NCBI GenBank assembly: GCA_900471525.1
Contig: UCEZ01000012.1
Span: 1 to 64,000, forward strand
Reading direction: 5' to 3'
Origin: Hyphomicrobiales bacterium
Lineage (GTDB): Bacteria; Pseudomonadota; Alphaproteobacteria; Rhizobiales; Rhizobiaceae
DNA length: 64,000 nt
This document shows positions 36,516 through 46,040 of the stretch, piece by piece; within the stretch, counting starts at the first letter, position 1; each line of letters starts with the position of its first letter. The notes beneath the pieces were generated by a model. It searched no databases and was not told the origin of the DNA. It was given only the letters and a program-made list of their open reading frames with translations. The translations under genes were made by a program, and so were the position numbers.

Positions 36516-37265
36516 TCATGTTCCGAGACTCTCAACGACCTTTTGTGCGATCCACGTCGTCGCGTCTTCAAGAACCTTTGGACCACCCGTTGCGTCGTAA
36601 ACTCGTGGGTCTGGCCCAAAGACACCATGCAGTGGATGATCCGGACTGTGCCGAGCGGAACTCCATGAATCAGCTTCAGGCAACGGGCCATCTATCATCG
36701 CCGGAAGACGAGAAATATCTACTCGATCCGGCCACATTTCCCCGAGCAAAGTGGTTTCGAATATTGCTGCGTGATCTGGCGGAAGCGCGAGGCCTTCTAT
36801 CTCATTCACCGCAAATGCAGCGACCCTCATCGGAGGACCGCTGGAGTTCCAATCTGTTGCGAGCAGCTTGATCATCTCGACTTGCTTTTCAGCAAAATGA
36901 CCGGAAAAGAGCACGAGTAGCTTGAAGCCAAACGCCTGCATACGAATGAAGGTCTTGCGGATCAGTATCCTGATTTCCGCAGAGTCATCCATCATGATTG
37001 TCCACGGGTAGTTTCCATGGTCGCCACCCGTTCCATAGTACAGCGCAGGTAGAACCACCCCTCCCGTTGTTGTGGCCGCCCGGAGGCAGATTCCGTGGGC
37101 GGTAAGGCTGTCAAGGCCCACCGGAAGGTGATGACAATGCCATTCGTAGGTTCCGAGCGGGACGTACGCAATTGGGGACTTGGCCACGATTTCCAGCAGT
37201 TCGTGCGGTAAAAGAAACTCAAATCGTACGCTTCGGAAATCCATATTCGCATAGGATGCATTCAT
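36516..37265 (-). CDS. Creatininase-family amidohydrolase
   Basis: 249 residues. Metal and active-site motifs of the family: PLGTYEWHCHHLPVGLDS (PxGxxExHxxHLPxxxD), LFSGHFAEKQ in place of NGHGGN, and HAAIFETTL (HAGexETS). The altered second motif (SGHFAEK) is unusual and may change substrate. Members hydrolyse cyclic amides or N-formyl-type bonds. It is at the left edge of the rhizopine-like island, transcribed like the dehydrogenase set but separated by 196 bp. Confidence 0.82.
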   Translation of the reverse strand: MNASYANMDFRSVRFEFLLPHELLEIVAKSPIAYVPLGTYEWHCHHLPVGLDSLTAHGICLRAATTTGGVVLPALYYGTGGDHGNYPWTIMMDDSAEIRILIRKTFIRMQAFGFKLLVLFSGHFAEKQVEMIKLLATDWNSSGPPMRVAAFAVNEIEGLALPPDHAAIFETTLLGEMWPDRVDISRLPAMIDGPLPEADSWSSARHSPDHPLHGVFGPDPRVYDATGGPKVLEDATTWIAQKVVESLGT

Positions 37266-37461
37266 CGGAATATCCCTCGGCTGGTGGTCAAGCGATCGAC
37301 ATTGCCGTCAAGACACTCAACAATCGTGCTCAGCGTTCGAATGGGTTGGTCTCAATCGCAAACGGTTCCTGATCTCGTCGTCCGAGCGAGACGCAGGGAG
37401 CGCAAAGGATTACGTCCTTACGCCCGGCCCGTGGAGTTTTCTCCGCAGCTCGAACTGCCAC

Positions 37462-38454
37462 TCAAGATATCTCTATGCGCCGACCCGTCTTAACGCTTTC
37501 GAGCGCCGCGTCGGCGAGTTGCAATGCGATCAGACCGTCGATGCCGGACGGATTGATATTCGTCCCATTCTGAACAGCGGCGATAAACGCTGCCATCTCA
37601 TTGGCATATGCCTCGGTGTACCGTGTCATAAAGAAGTCGTGTAACGGCGGCCTCGTGTAACCATCCGCATTGGCCACCTCGATCAAGACTGGTCTTTGAT
37701 TTTCCGCTGACGCAACGCCCTTTGAACCATGAACCTCGATCCGCTGATCGTATCCATACGTTGCTCGTCTCGAGTTTGAAATGACGGCCTGCTTGCCTTG
37801 GATCGTTTCGAGAATAACCGTGATAGAATCGAAATCTCCGGCGTCTCCAATCTTCGGATCGACCAGCACGGAGCCGTGAGCGGAAACGGCTACGACATCG
37901 TCATCCAGAAGAAACCTGGCCATATCGAAGTCGTGAATAGTCATGTCCCGGAAGATTCCACCGGAGCGTTTGATGTAGTCGATCGGCGGTGGTCCGGGGT
38001 CGCGCGACGTGATCGTCACCATTTCGACATCGCCGATCCTTCCGTCGTCAATCGCCTTCTTTACGGCCATGAAATGTGGGTCGAAACGGCGGTTGAACCC
38101 AACCATCAGCTGAGCGCCCGTTTCCCTGACGACATCCAAGCAGGAGTTTACGCGCGTGGCATCGAGATCGACTGGCTTTTCACAGAAGATTGCTTTGCCC
38201 GCGCGAGCGAACATCTCGATAAGGTCGGCATGGGTGTCTGTTGGGGTGCAGATGATAACGGCGTCGATATCGCGCGAGGAAGCGATGTCGCTCATCGATC
38301 TGACCTCAGCTCGATATTGCCCGGCCAGCGATGCCGCGGTTTCCGGAACGGCATCCGTGACCGCTACGAGCTTGGCGTCTGGATTCCCGTTCACGGTTTT
38401 TGCATGGACTTTCCCGATCCGTCCTCCACCCAAAAGCGCAAATCTGACGGTCAT
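37462..38454 (-). CDS. iolG: Inositol 2-dehydrogenase-like oxidoreductase (Gfo/Idh/MocA family)
   Basis: 330 residues; Rossmann GGGRIGKVHAKTV, AVIICTPTDTHADLIEMFAR, CEKPVDLD with catalytic Lys, MVGFNRRFDPHFMAVKKAID, and the active-site GGIFRDMTIHDFDMARF. These closely follow rhizobial myo-inositol dehydrogenases (IdhA/IolG); the rhizopine gene mocA belongs to the same family and is an alternative name here. It overlaps the ferredoxin reductase gene by 4 bp, so it is the third gene of mocE-mocF-dehydrogenase. It would oxidise scyllo-inosamine or inositol to the keto form. Confidence 0.85.
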   Translation of the reverse strand: MTVRFALLGGGRIGKVHAKTVNGNPDAKLVAVTDAVPETAASLAGQYRAEVRSMSDIASSRDIDAVIICTPTDTHADLIEMFARAGKAIFCEKPVDLDATRVNSCLDVVRETGAQLMVGFNRRFDPHFMAVKKAIDDGRIGDVEMVTITSRDPGPPPIDYIKRSGGIFRDMTIHDFDMARFLLDDDVVAVSAHGSVLVDPKIGDAGDFDSITVILETIQGKQAVISNSRRATYGYDQRIEVHGSKGVASAENQRPVLIEVANADGYTRPPLHDFFMTRYTEAYANEMAAFIAAVQNGTNINPSGIDGLIALQLADAALESVKTGRRIEIS

Positions 38455-39698
38455 GTGTTTCCCCTCTGCATGGTAAGAATGGATTTCAACTTTTGAAGCG
38501 GATCGGCTAGCGCCGAGATCGCCGGCTTTGCCCCGGCACCGATCAGCATTTCGGCAAGCCGCATGTCCTTCGCGACGGCATTCCCCTCGCCAACGCCGCT
38601 CGCCGCCAGCAAGCGGCCGTCGGCATCAAGATGGAACAGGATGAACGAGTTCGCCGACAGGTCTCTCCGGACATGCGTCGTGGCACCATCGGCAAGGCCC
38701 GCCACCTGGAGTGTAAGGTCATACTGATCCGACCAAAACCACGGAACCGATGTTATTCGATCACGATGCCCGAGCATGGAGCGTGCAACCAAGGTGCCTT
38801 GGTCCTGGGCATTTCGCCATGCCTCGAGGCGTATCCTGCGTCCCCCATAATGCATCAAGGGAAATGAACAACAGTCGCCTGCGGCATAGATGCCGGGAAT
38901 GGATGTCTCGAGCCTGTCGTCGACGGCGATGCCGTTTTCCACTGCAATCCCTGTGCGCTCCGCGAGCGCCGTGTTGGGAGTTGCACCGATACCGACGACC
39001 ACTGTGTCAGCTGCGTAAATCTGGCCGTCGGCCAGTCTGATTTCGACTGCGTCATCAGTTTCGGATAGAGCTGAGATACCCACACCACAGCGTATGAGGA
39101 CACCTTCGCACTGATGGCGGTCCGCGACGACTTCAGCGATCTCCTGCGGAACACCCCTCATCAGAATTCTCGGCTGAGATTCAATGAGAGTGACCGAGGT
39201 GCCGAATGTTCGGGCTGTAGCTGCGAGTTCGAGGCCAATAAAGCCCCCGCCTATGATCAGAAGACGTCGTCCTGGTCCCAGGCGTTCGCGTATTGCCACC
39301 GTGTCGTCAAAAGTACGGAGGGTGAGAACACGCTTACTGGCCGGGTCAATATCGGGAAGGCTCCGTGGCTTGGCTCCCGTTGTCAACAGCAGCAAATCAT
39401 ACGCGATCGTCCGGCCGTCCGCCAAATTGATTGTCCGTTTGTCCGGATCGATCGCGGTAACCTCGTGACCCAACAACAGGTCGATATTTTCCGATGCATA
39501 TCGCTCGCGGGGCGCGACGAAAGTGTGATGGGGATCGATCAACGCCGCCTTGGAAAGCGGTGGTCGCTCATAGGGTAGGTGCTGTTCGGAACCGACGATG
39601 GTGATGGAACCTGCGTACCCATTTTCCCTCAGGGCAAACGCAGCGCGGGCTCCGCACTCCCCCCCGCCAACGATTACGACTCCGCCGCCCATGTTCAT
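38451..39698 (-). CDS. mocF: Ferredoxin reductase (FAD/NAD), MocF-like
   Basis: 415 residues, pyridine-nucleotide-disulphide oxidoreductase family of the rubredoxin/putidaredoxin reductase type. FAD-binding VVIVGGGECGARAAFALREN, ERPPLSKAAL, NAD-binding LLIIGGGFIGLELAATAR and the second FAD motif IPGIYAAGDCCSFP. ATG 39698 overlaps the Rieske gene stop (ATGA). It would pass electrons from NADH to the Rieske protein and on to an oxygenase such as the desaturase-like protein at 44831. MocF in Rhizobium leguminosarum has this role in rhizopine demethylation (established for that strain). Confidence 0.88.
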   Translation of the reverse strand: MNMGGGVVIVGGGECGARAAFALRENGYAGSITIVGSEQHLPYERPPLSKAALIDPHHTFVAPRERYASENIDLLLGHEVTAIDPDKRTINLADGRTIAYDLLLLTTGAKPRSLPDIDPASKRVLTLRTFDDTVAIRERLGPGRRLLIIGGGFIGLELAATARTFGTSVTLIESQPRILMRGVPQEIAEVVADRHQCEGVLIRCGVGISALSETDDAVEIRLADGQIYAADTVVVGIGATPNTALAERTGIAVENGIAVDDRLETSIPGIYAAGDCCSFPLMHYGGRRIRLEAWRNAQDQGTLVARSMLGHRDRITSVPWFWSDQYDLTLQVAGLADGATTHVRRDLSANSFILFHLDADGRLLAASGVGEGNAVAKDMRLAEMLIGAGAKPAISALADPLQKLKSILTMQRGNT

Positions 39699-40012
39699 TG
39701 AACCTGAATGAAGACGCTGCCCGCTTCAACCTTTACCGGATAGACCTTGAGGTTGATGCAAACCGGAGCACCTCTGGCTTCTCCAGTTTGGTAGTTGAAG
39801 CGGCCATTGTGTTTCGGACATTCGATGATGTTGTCCATCACCAGTCCGTCGGCGAGATGAATTTTCTCGTGCGTGCACAGGCCGTCCGTCGCGTGGAATG
39901 TGTCCTGTGGACTGCGGTATATCGCATAGGTTTTTCCGCCGTGATCGAAACGGATCACATCTTCTTCGTCGATCGCGTCGTCAGCGCAAACCTTGACCCA
40001 GTCTCCTGACAT
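39695..40012 (-). CDS. mocE: Rieske [2Fe-2S] ferredoxin, MocE-like
   Basis: 105 residues from ATG 40012 with strong SD GGAGGAGG. Rieske cluster ligands CTHEKIHLADG (CxH) and CPKHNGRFNY (CxxH) are intact. A small soluble size fits a Rieske-type ferredoxin rather than an oxygenase subunit. First of three overlapped genes with the reductase and dehydrogenase. An island-type palindrome lies 65 bp upstream at 40077. Confidence 0.9.
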   Translation of the reverse strand: MSGDWVKVCADDAIDEEDVIRFDHGGKTYAIYRSPQDTFHATDGLCTHEKIHLADGLVMDNIIECPKHNGRFNYQTGEARGAPVCINLKVYPVKVEAGSVFIQVQ

Positions 40013-40076
40013 GCTTCCTCCTCCATACTGTTGGGCTGGAATATTCACGCAAACGGCTGGCGGTGCATCATGCAAA

Positions 40077-40094
40077 TTGATGTTTTTTCATCAG
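40077..40094. promoter_or_regulatory. LacI-type operator candidate before mocE
   Basis: TTGATG-TTTTTT-CATCAG shares the GATG-N6-CATC core and spacing with the palindromes at 46971 and 50224. It sits 65 bp upstream of the Rieske ferredoxin start. The inner 6 bp differ, so it is a weaker match. Confidence 0.5.
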
Positions 40095-40627
40095 CTGACG
40101 ATTTGACGGCCGCGTTTGTCGGGAGCCTTTTCATGTGGCCCGATGATTGGGTTGGGATCGCCGCCCAAACGTTTGCCTCCGACTGATGCGAAACGATCAA
40201 GATATGCGTGTCCTGACCCCGCATGAGGCACTACTACGGTCGGTATGCGCGGTCGGGAGCTGCGGAGGAGAACATGATGACGACGCAGTGCCGCGTCAGG
40301 GAGGCTGTCATCAATATTTCTAGTACGGGATCTTTCGAGGCTGCCATCGGCACTGGGTCGAACGACTGTGGTCGGACCCCATCCGGGAGGCTCGAACTCG
40401 CCATGTGTTACTTGGCGGATGTGAGCGGAAGTATCCGGCGAGCGATCGGACGCCGTCAACGGCAATCATGCTTCGACAGCGCTGCCGACATGCCCTCGCC
40501 TTTGGAAGGTCAATGGCGCTTCAAGCTCATCTCCCATGCGGCGACGTCTATCAAACGCTGGGTATGAGGGTCGAGTTCGAGAATTCAGGAATCCGTCAGA
40601 TGGCGGTGATTTAGAGGAGGAGCAAAT
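40095..40627. other. Intergenic region between divergent mocE and mocB-like operons
   Basis: About 530 bp without a supported gene. Frames on both strands (for example 40223-40567 plus) have no recognisable domain and no good ribosome site. It must contain promoters for the mocE operon leftwards and the receptor gene rightwards, but no second operator was found here. Confidence 0.45.
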
Positions 40628-41608
40628 ATGAGAACCATCACGAAAATACTAAGGATCGCGGCAACTGCCGCGTTGTTGGCTGCCAGCGCCGCAGGGGCGA
40701 TGGCCGACGGCGCCAAAATTGCCGTCATCGGAGGTAAGGCTGACGATCCATTCTTCGCGAAGATCAAGAAAGGCATCGACGACGCAACTCTGGTGGTCCA
40801 GGCGCACAACAGCTCGGTAAACTACTTGATGCTGCAAACATACGACAATATCGGCGGCGATGCCGCCAACCTGATCCGGACAGCCATTTCCCAGCATCCC
40901 ACAATTATCGCCGCTCCCGATTGGGTCGCCGACGCGCAGGACGAGGCCTTGAAAGCGGCCATCGCTGCCGGGATCCCGGTGATGCTCTATAATTCGGGCG
41001 GCGCCGATAAAGCTAAAGAGCTGGGTGCGATCAATTACATCGGCAACGAAGAATATCCGGCTGGTTTGGCGGGTGGTGAATATCTCGGCAAGCTCGGCCT
41101 GAAGAATGTGATCTGTGTGAACACGGTGCCGGGTGCGGAAAACCTGGAAGCCCGTTGCAAGGGAATTGCCGACGGCATTGTGAAACTGGGCGGCAAATCA
41201 ACCCAATTGCCATTGCCTGCTACGAGCTTCGGAAACCCAACGGCCGTAGCCGAGGCAATCAAAGCCACGTTGCTGAAAGACAAGACGATCGAGGCGGTCG
41301 TCGCGATCGGCGCCCAGGATGCCGACAGCGCCGCAATGGCGATCGAACAAGCAGGCCTCACCGGAAAGATGAAGCTCGCATCGTTCGATATGAACGAGGC
41401 GAATCTTGAGCGCATCAAGGCAGGCACGCAGTTGTTTGCGATCGACCAGCAGCCCTGGTTGCAAGGGTTCCTCGCGGTCACCCTTGCCGATGCATATGTC
41501 AACTACGGCCTCAAGGTAGCGACCGCGCCTATCCTGACAGGACCAGGCATTGTTGACAGCACCAACATCGACGCTACGCTCGCCGGCGCAAAGCTGGGCT
41601 ATCGCTGA
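40628..41608 (+). CDS. mocB: Periplasmic sugar-binding protein, MocB-like
   Basis: 326 residues. Signal peptide to about residue 26 (LLAASAAGAMADG), then KIAVIGGKADDPFFAKIKKG typical of Peripla_BP_4 receptors, AAIAAGIPVMLYNSGGA, and SFDMNEANLERIKAG. SD TAGAGGAGGAG before ATG 40628. It heads the transporter operon receptor-permease-ATPase. MocB is the rhizopine receptor in S. meliloti; assignment here is by family plus the mocC/D/E/F neighbours. Confidence 0.8.
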   Translation: MRTITKILRIAATAALLAASAAGAMADGAKIAVIGGKADDPFFAKIKKGIDDATLVVQAHNSSVNYLMLQTYDNIGGDAANLIRTAISQHPTIIAAPDWVADAQDEALKAAIAAGIPVMLYNSGGADKAKELGAINYIGNEEYPAGLAGGEYLGKLGLKNVICVNTVPGAENLEARCKGIADGIVKLGGKSTQLPLPATSFGNPTAVAEAIKATLLKDKTIEAVVAIGAQDADSAAMAIEQAGLTGKMKLASFDMNEANLERIKAGTQLFAIDQQPWLQGFLAVTLADAYVNYGLKVATAPILTGPGIVDSTNIDATLAGAKLGYR

Positions 41609-41738
41609 CGACCTCCTCCTAGCGTCCGGCCCGCGGCCTACATTTGCGGGTCGGACATGACGTCACATTCGTCGATCAAGCGGTGCCAGTGTGCTCTGCG
41701 GGAATTGCTGAAGTCCAAACTCTTGCGGGAACGTTTTG

Positions 41739-42758
41739 ATGAACAACCAGACCCAACGCCTTTCGCTCGGGAGTCTCCTGCGTCGACCTGAGGCAGGATC
41801 GTTCCTCGGCCTCGTAGCCGTATTCATTTTCTTTTCAATTTTCGGAGGCTCTGATTTTGCCTCCCTGACCGGCGCAGCCAGCTGGCTGAACGTCGCAGCG
41901 TCGATCGGAATTGTCGCAATTCCGATCGGGTTGCTGATGATCGCCGGTCAACTCGATATTTCCATCGGTTCGCTGATACCGGCCGGCTCGATGACCCTTG
42001 CGATCGTGTCCGGACATTATCATGCGCCAATCCTCGTTGGCATTGCGGCGGCGCTGGCTCTGGGAGCAGTTGTAGGACTGCTGAACGGGCTAATCGTGGT
42101 CCGAACCGCTGTCCCCTCATTTATCGTGACGCTGGGGACGCTCTTTGCGGTAGCCGGCTTAACGCTGGGTCTCTCCGTCCTCCTAACTGGAACCACGAGC
42201 GTTGCCATCAAGCCCGGGCCGGAAGCAAAATGGATGCTCGGCCAGTTCATCGGTGGACTCTATCAGGTGACCATCTTGTGGTGGATTGCGGCAGCACTGC
42301 TCTTCGGGTTTATTCTGCACTACTCTCCATATGGCAACTGGATTTTCGCCATGGGCGGCGACCAGGTGAGCGCCCGCAATGCCGGCATTCCAACCGAGCG
42401 AATGACCATTCTTTTGTTCATGAGCAGCGGTGTCAGCGCCACTTTCGTTGGCTTGTCGCAGGCTATCCTATACAGCAGCGCCCAAGTCTCCGCAGGTCAA
42501 TCATACATCTTCAACGCCATCATTTCGGTGGTGGTCGGTGGTGTCTTGCTCTCCGGCGGCTACGGCTCGGTATTCGGGATCGTGTTGGGCACATTGACTT
42601 TCGCGATCGTGAACCAGGGGATCTACTACACCCCGTTCGACGCAAACTGGGCGAGCCTGATCATCGGCATATTGCTCCTGTTGGCTGTCGTGTTGAACAA
42701 CACCTTCCGGAAAGTGGCGTTGACACACGCCCCTGCAAAAGGGAAAGCGAAGAAATGA
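41739..42758 (+). CDS. Sugar ABC transporter permease of the moc-like island
   Basis: 339 residues from ATG 41739 (TTG 41736 is directly before). Nine or so hydrophobic segments; IPIGLLMIAGQLDISIGSLI, PSFIVTLGTLFAVAGLTLG and VVVGGVLLSGGYGSVFGIVL are RbsC/FrcC-type motifs. The stop overlaps the ATPase start by 4 bp. Forms the membrane channel for the receptor at 40628. Confidence 0.9.
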   Translation: MNNQTQRLSLGSLLRRPEAGSFLGLVAVFIFFSIFGGSDFASLTGAASWLNVAASIGIVAIPIGLLMIAGQLDISIGSLIPAGSMTLAIVSGHYHAPILVGIAAALALGAVVGLLNGLIVVRTAVPSFIVTLGTLFAVAGLTLGLSVLLTGTTSVAIKPGPEAKWMLGQFIGGLYQVTILWWIAAALLFGFILHYSPYGNWIFAMGGDQVSARNAGIPTERMTILLFMSSGVSATFVGLSQAILYSSAQVSAGQSYIFNAIISVVVGGVLLSGGYGSVFGIVLGTLTFAIVNQGIYYTPFDANWASLIIGILLLLAVVLNNTFRKVALTHAPAKGKAKK

Positions 42759-43555
42759 ACCCTCCCCTTCTCAAACTAACCAATGTCAACAAGTCGTTCG
42801 GCCCGATCGACGTTCTTTACGACATCTCACTCGAAGTGAAGGCTGGCGAAGTTCTCTGTCTGCTCGGCGACAACGGCGCCGGAAAGTCGACTCTCATCCG
42901 GATCATGTCCGGGGTCCATACGCCGACCTCCGGAACCATCGAGATGAATGGCAAGGTTGTTGCCTTCAAAAGCCCCCGCGATGCAAGCGAACATGGCATT
43001 GCAACGGTGCACCAGTTCGGCGGTACGTTTCCGCTGATGAGCATCGGACGTTCGTTCTTTGTCGGCGCCGAGCCGACCAAGGGATGGGGACCGTTCAAGC
43101 GCTTCGACCGTGTTCGAGCCAACGATATCGCGGTCAAGGCCGTGCAGGGTCTGGGGATCACGCGCATCGACGACGGTGATCGCCTCGTTGGCGGCCTCTC
43201 GGGTGGTGAGCGTCAGGCACTCGCAATCGCCCGCGCCGTGCATTTTGGCGCCAGCGTTTTGATCTTGGACGAACCGACCGCAGCACTTGGCGTCAAGGAA
43301 GCGGCTCACGTGCTTCGCATCGTCCTTCAAGCGCGAAGGAAAGGCATTGCGGTCATTTTCATCACCCACAATGTCGTTCACGCGCTGACGGTAGGCGACC
43401 ACTTCGCCGTTCTCATCAGAGGTGCAAAAGCGGCCGACTTCAAAAAGGGAGAAAAAAGCCGCGAAGAGATTACAGACCTTATGGCTGGCGGCGAGCACAT
43501 GGCAGAGCTTGAGGCCGAAATCGAGAGCTACATGGCCGTACATGACGCACCGTGA
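42755..43555 (+). CDS. Sugar ABC transporter ATP-binding protein of the moc-like island
   Basis: 266 residues, single nucleotide-binding domain. Walker A GDNGAGKST, Q-loop TVHQFGGTFPLMS, signature LSGGERQALAIARAVHF, Walker B LILDEPTAALG, His in FITHNVVHA. Close in plan to the ATPase at 22528. A longer frame from 42230 overlaps the permease and is not used. The next gene, a LacI regulator, is convergent. Confidence 0.92.
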   Translation: MNPPLLKLTNVNKSFGPIDVLYDISLEVKAGEVLCLLGDNGAGKSTLIRIMSGVHTPTSGTIEMNGKVVAFKSPRDASEHGIATVHQFGGTFPLMSIGRSFFVGAEPTKGWGPFKRFDRVRANDIAVKAVQGLGITRIDDGDRLVGGLSGGERQALAIARAVHFGASVLILDEPTAALGVKEAAHVLRIVLQARRKGIAVIFITHNVVHALTVGDHFAVLIRGAKAADFKKGEKSREEITDLMAGGEHMAELEAEIESYMAVHDAP

Positions 43556-43624
43556 GGGTCGTGCACGTGGCCCTGCTGCGTGCGATCGTCCGAACCACGC
43601 GGCAGCGCCCTGGAAGAACAGACA

Positions 43625-44662
43625 TTAAAATTCTACGATGTTTTCCGGACCGTAAAGGTTAAACGGCACGTTCGATCGGTACGGCAACTTCAGGTGCTCA
43701 AGGCCGGCAAATCCAAAATGATGGCGCAATATGTCGATGGCGTATTGGGCTTGACGCTCGGGGCTCTGATCGATCGTCATGGTCATGACGCCTTCTTTCA
43801 ACATTTGCCTTGTGTGCGGCGTAAGTTCATGACCGACGAAAATTGGCCGGCGGCGCAATATGTCGGCTCGAATGGCACTGGCAACCGCGCGATTTGCGGC
43901 CCCCACATTATAAATGGCGACCGTGTCCGGTGTGCGCTTGAAAGCCTCACGCAGGAGTATCTCCGAACGATCCAGCTCGTCGCCACCTTCTAGCACTTCG
44001 GTGACGCTGAGCTGAGGACAGTGCTGCGAAAAATAATCACGGACTCCATGAACTCGTTCTGCATGCGATTGGAAGCCGAGATGATTGCAGAGCACCGTTA
44101 TCGGCCCCGGTGACTTGATCATTTTGTCCAGGAGATATCCCGCAGTTCTGCCCGCATGGTAGTGATCCGTGCCGGCATAGGCGAGCCGGGGCGACCGGGG
44201 CAGATCGGAGATTATGGTGACAACGGCTACGCCACGCGCTTGGAGCCCTTCGATCGCCGAATGTACGAGTTCGTGCTCGGGCGCGTAGATGATGACGGCA
44301 TCGCTTGTCGTTTTTCTCATCGCTGACGAAACCGAGACCGGGCTTTCCTCTGGCAGGATTGTGCGATGTATCACTACAGAGCGATCGATGCTTTCCATCA
44401 GCTTGTTGAATTCCTGATGCATGCGCGCGATCAAGGGCAAATCCGGTCGCGCGAGAATGATCTCGATCCTCACAAGTGCATGATATGTTTCTGGAAGAAT
44501 GCGTCGTACCTGGAGGCTGCGAGCAACTTCGAGTACGCGCTGGACCGTAGCCTTGCTGACGTTGCCGCGTTCGTTAAGCACCCTGTCGACGGTCGCGATA
44601 CCGACGCCAGCGATCTCGGCAATCTGCTTCAGGCTCACTTTAGATAGTCGGCCACCGCCCAA
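43625..44662 (-). CDS. LacI-family regulator (island, copy A)
   Basis: 345 residues; HTH SLKQIAEIAGVGIATVDRVL then NERGNVSKATVQRVLEVAR, followed by a sensor domain with AYAGTDHYHAGRTAGYLL, LCNHLGFQSHAERVHGVRD and FVGHELTPHTRQMLKEG. Closely similar throughout to the regulator at 48214, with the same N-terminal IATVDRVLNERGNVS, so the two are recent paralogues that may read the same operator. Lies downstream of the desaturase gene, same strand, 168 bp apart. Confidence 0.92.
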   Translation of the reverse strand: MGGGRLSKVSLKQIAEIAGVGIATVDRVLNERGNVSKATVQRVLEVARSLQVRRILPETYHALVRIEIILARPDLPLIARMHQEFNKLMESIDRSVVIHRTILPEESPVSVSSAMRKTTSDAVIIYAPEHELVHSAIEGLQARGVAVVTIISDLPRSPRLAYAGTDHYHAGRTAGYLLDKMIKSPGPITVLCNHLGFQSHAERVHGVRDYFSQHCPQLSVTEVLEGGDELDRSEILLREAFKRTPDTVAIYNVGAANRAVASAIRADILRRRPIFVGHELTPHTRQMLKEGVMTMTIDQSPERQAQYAIDILRHHFGFAGLEHLKLPYRSNVPFNLYGPENIVEF

Positions 44663-44830
44663 TCGCTGTCCCCCAAGCCAAGAACTCTTTGGACGTCACC
44701 TCCCCGATGAAGCCAATTGAATTCAACGGGGATCCTTACCGCGATATTTAGGTAGCGTCCATCTTCGAAATTCCGGCGAGCCGATGCCGCCGCGGCGATA
44801 TCCATTCGGCTCGCGAAGTTCCGGGGAACC

Positions 44831-45907
44831 TCATTCGGCTGGCGCAGAATCCAGTTCATGAAATTCCGGCCGGAACGGTTTCGCCGTTGGCGGTAGGTTC
44901 CTTCGAACAAAATAGTTCTGGTCCTTCATCTGCCTGATCACCGCAGGAATGATTTCGCGATAGGCCTCGAAAAACCCCGAATATGGCGGAGGAAGGTCAT
45001 GCTTGATAAGATCATGCAACCGCGGCAGCTGATGGTAAGGGACCATCGGAAACATGTGGTGTTCGAGGTGATAGTTCATGTTGCTGTAAAGGAAGCGCGA
45101 GATTGGGTTTATATAAACCGTTCGCGCGTTCAGGCGATGGTCGAGCACGTCCTCGGCCAGGCCCGCATGTTGCGTTAGTCCGCAGACGACCGCATGCCAC
45201 ACGCCGAAAAGGCGGCCGCCAGGCACCAAGACAAGAGGAATGACGGACTGCAGAACGATGCACAACACAATAACAGCAAAGTAGATCAGCAGCCAAATAC
45301 GGGCTTGATTGAAGACCTTTCCGTTCTCGCTGGCGGGGATGAAGTCCGCCTCATCCGGCGTAAGTTTGCCGGTCGCATGTCGAAACATGCTGATAAACGC
45401 ATGATAGACATCCAAAATGCCGAAGAAACTGAAGAAGATCGCCACAAGCCTCGCAGGTCTCATGGCGACAATCTCAGGATCGCGGCCCACAATGATCGTG
45501 TCGGTATGATGCCGTGCGTGGCTCCATTTCCAAACGGTTGGTTCGCGCATAATCATGAAGCACGACACTTGGTAGATGAGGTCGTTCATCCACATGGTTT
45601 TGAACGCCGTTCCGTGGGCGCATTCGTGCCATCGGGAATCAGTCCATGCGCTGTACATCAGGCCGTAGACGAAAAGGCACGGAACAATCCACCAGGTTCC
45701 CCATGTGAGTACCACGCCCGTCGCAGACGAAACGATCAGAATGAACCAGATGGCGGTGTCACGAAGGGCGGGTCCATTGGACCGGCGCATCAGTTTCTTC
45801 ATTTCCTCGCGCGGTACATCGGTATGATACCATTGGGCTGACGCCAAACCGCGAGCCACCGCCGCCTCGCTGTCGCGTCCGGTTAAACCATAATCCCGAC
45901 CAGCCAT
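44831..45907 (-). CDS. mocD: Membrane fatty-acid-desaturase-family oxygenase, MocD-like
   Basis: 358 residues from ATG 45907 (SD TTGGAGGAAA). Several membrane spans and three His boxes of non-haem diiron desaturases: HECAHG, HARHHTD and NYHLEHHMFP. MocD of rhizopine-using Rhizobium is the terminal oxygenase acting with MocE and MocF to remove the O-methyl group of 3-O-methyl-scyllo-inosamine; the presence of all three partners in this island supports that role. Sequence alone would allow a lipid desaturase. Divergent from the isomerase gene at 46041. Confidence 0.8.
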   Translation of the reverse strand: MAGRDYGLTGRDSEAAVARGLASAQWYHTDVPREEMKKLMRRSNGPALRDTAIWFILIVSSATGVVLTWGTWWIVPCLFVYGLMYSAWTDSRWHECAHGTAFKTMWMNDLIYQVSCFMIMREPTVWKWSHARHHTDTIIVGRDPEIVAMRPARLVAIFFSFFGILDVYHAFISMFRHATGKLTPDEADFIPASENGKVFNQARIWLLIYFAVIVLCIVLQSVIPLVLVPGGRLFGVWHAVVCGLTQHAGLAEDVLDHRLNARTVYINPISRFLYSNMNYHLEHHMFPMVPYHQLPRLHDLIKHDLPPPYSGFFEAYREIIPAVIRQMKDQNYFVRRNLPPTAKPFRPEFHELDSAPAE

Positions 45908-45999
45908 GGACCTGTTTCCTCCAAATAATGACACCGCGCTGCGACGCGGGCCTCCAAGCTGGAGTCGAGCACAATATACCCAGTGTGAAACTAAGTTTC

Positions 46000-46017
46000 T
46001 TGAGTGGTTCGCATCAA
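46000..46017. promoter_or_regulatory. Weak LacI-type operator candidate between mocD and isomerase
   Basis: TTGAGT-GGTTCG-CATCAA keeps the right half and the TTGA of the left half of the island palindrome with the same 6-bp spacing. It lies in the divergent region between the desaturase and the sugar-isomerase-like gene. Two mismatches in the left arm make it tentative. Confidence 0.35.
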
Positions 46018-46040
46018 CGCGTTGCTTGAACCCTGCCTCC

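Noticed and set aside
40223..40567. 114-residue frame between mocE and mocB
   Set aside because: No domain and no good ribosome site; treated as non-coding promoter region.
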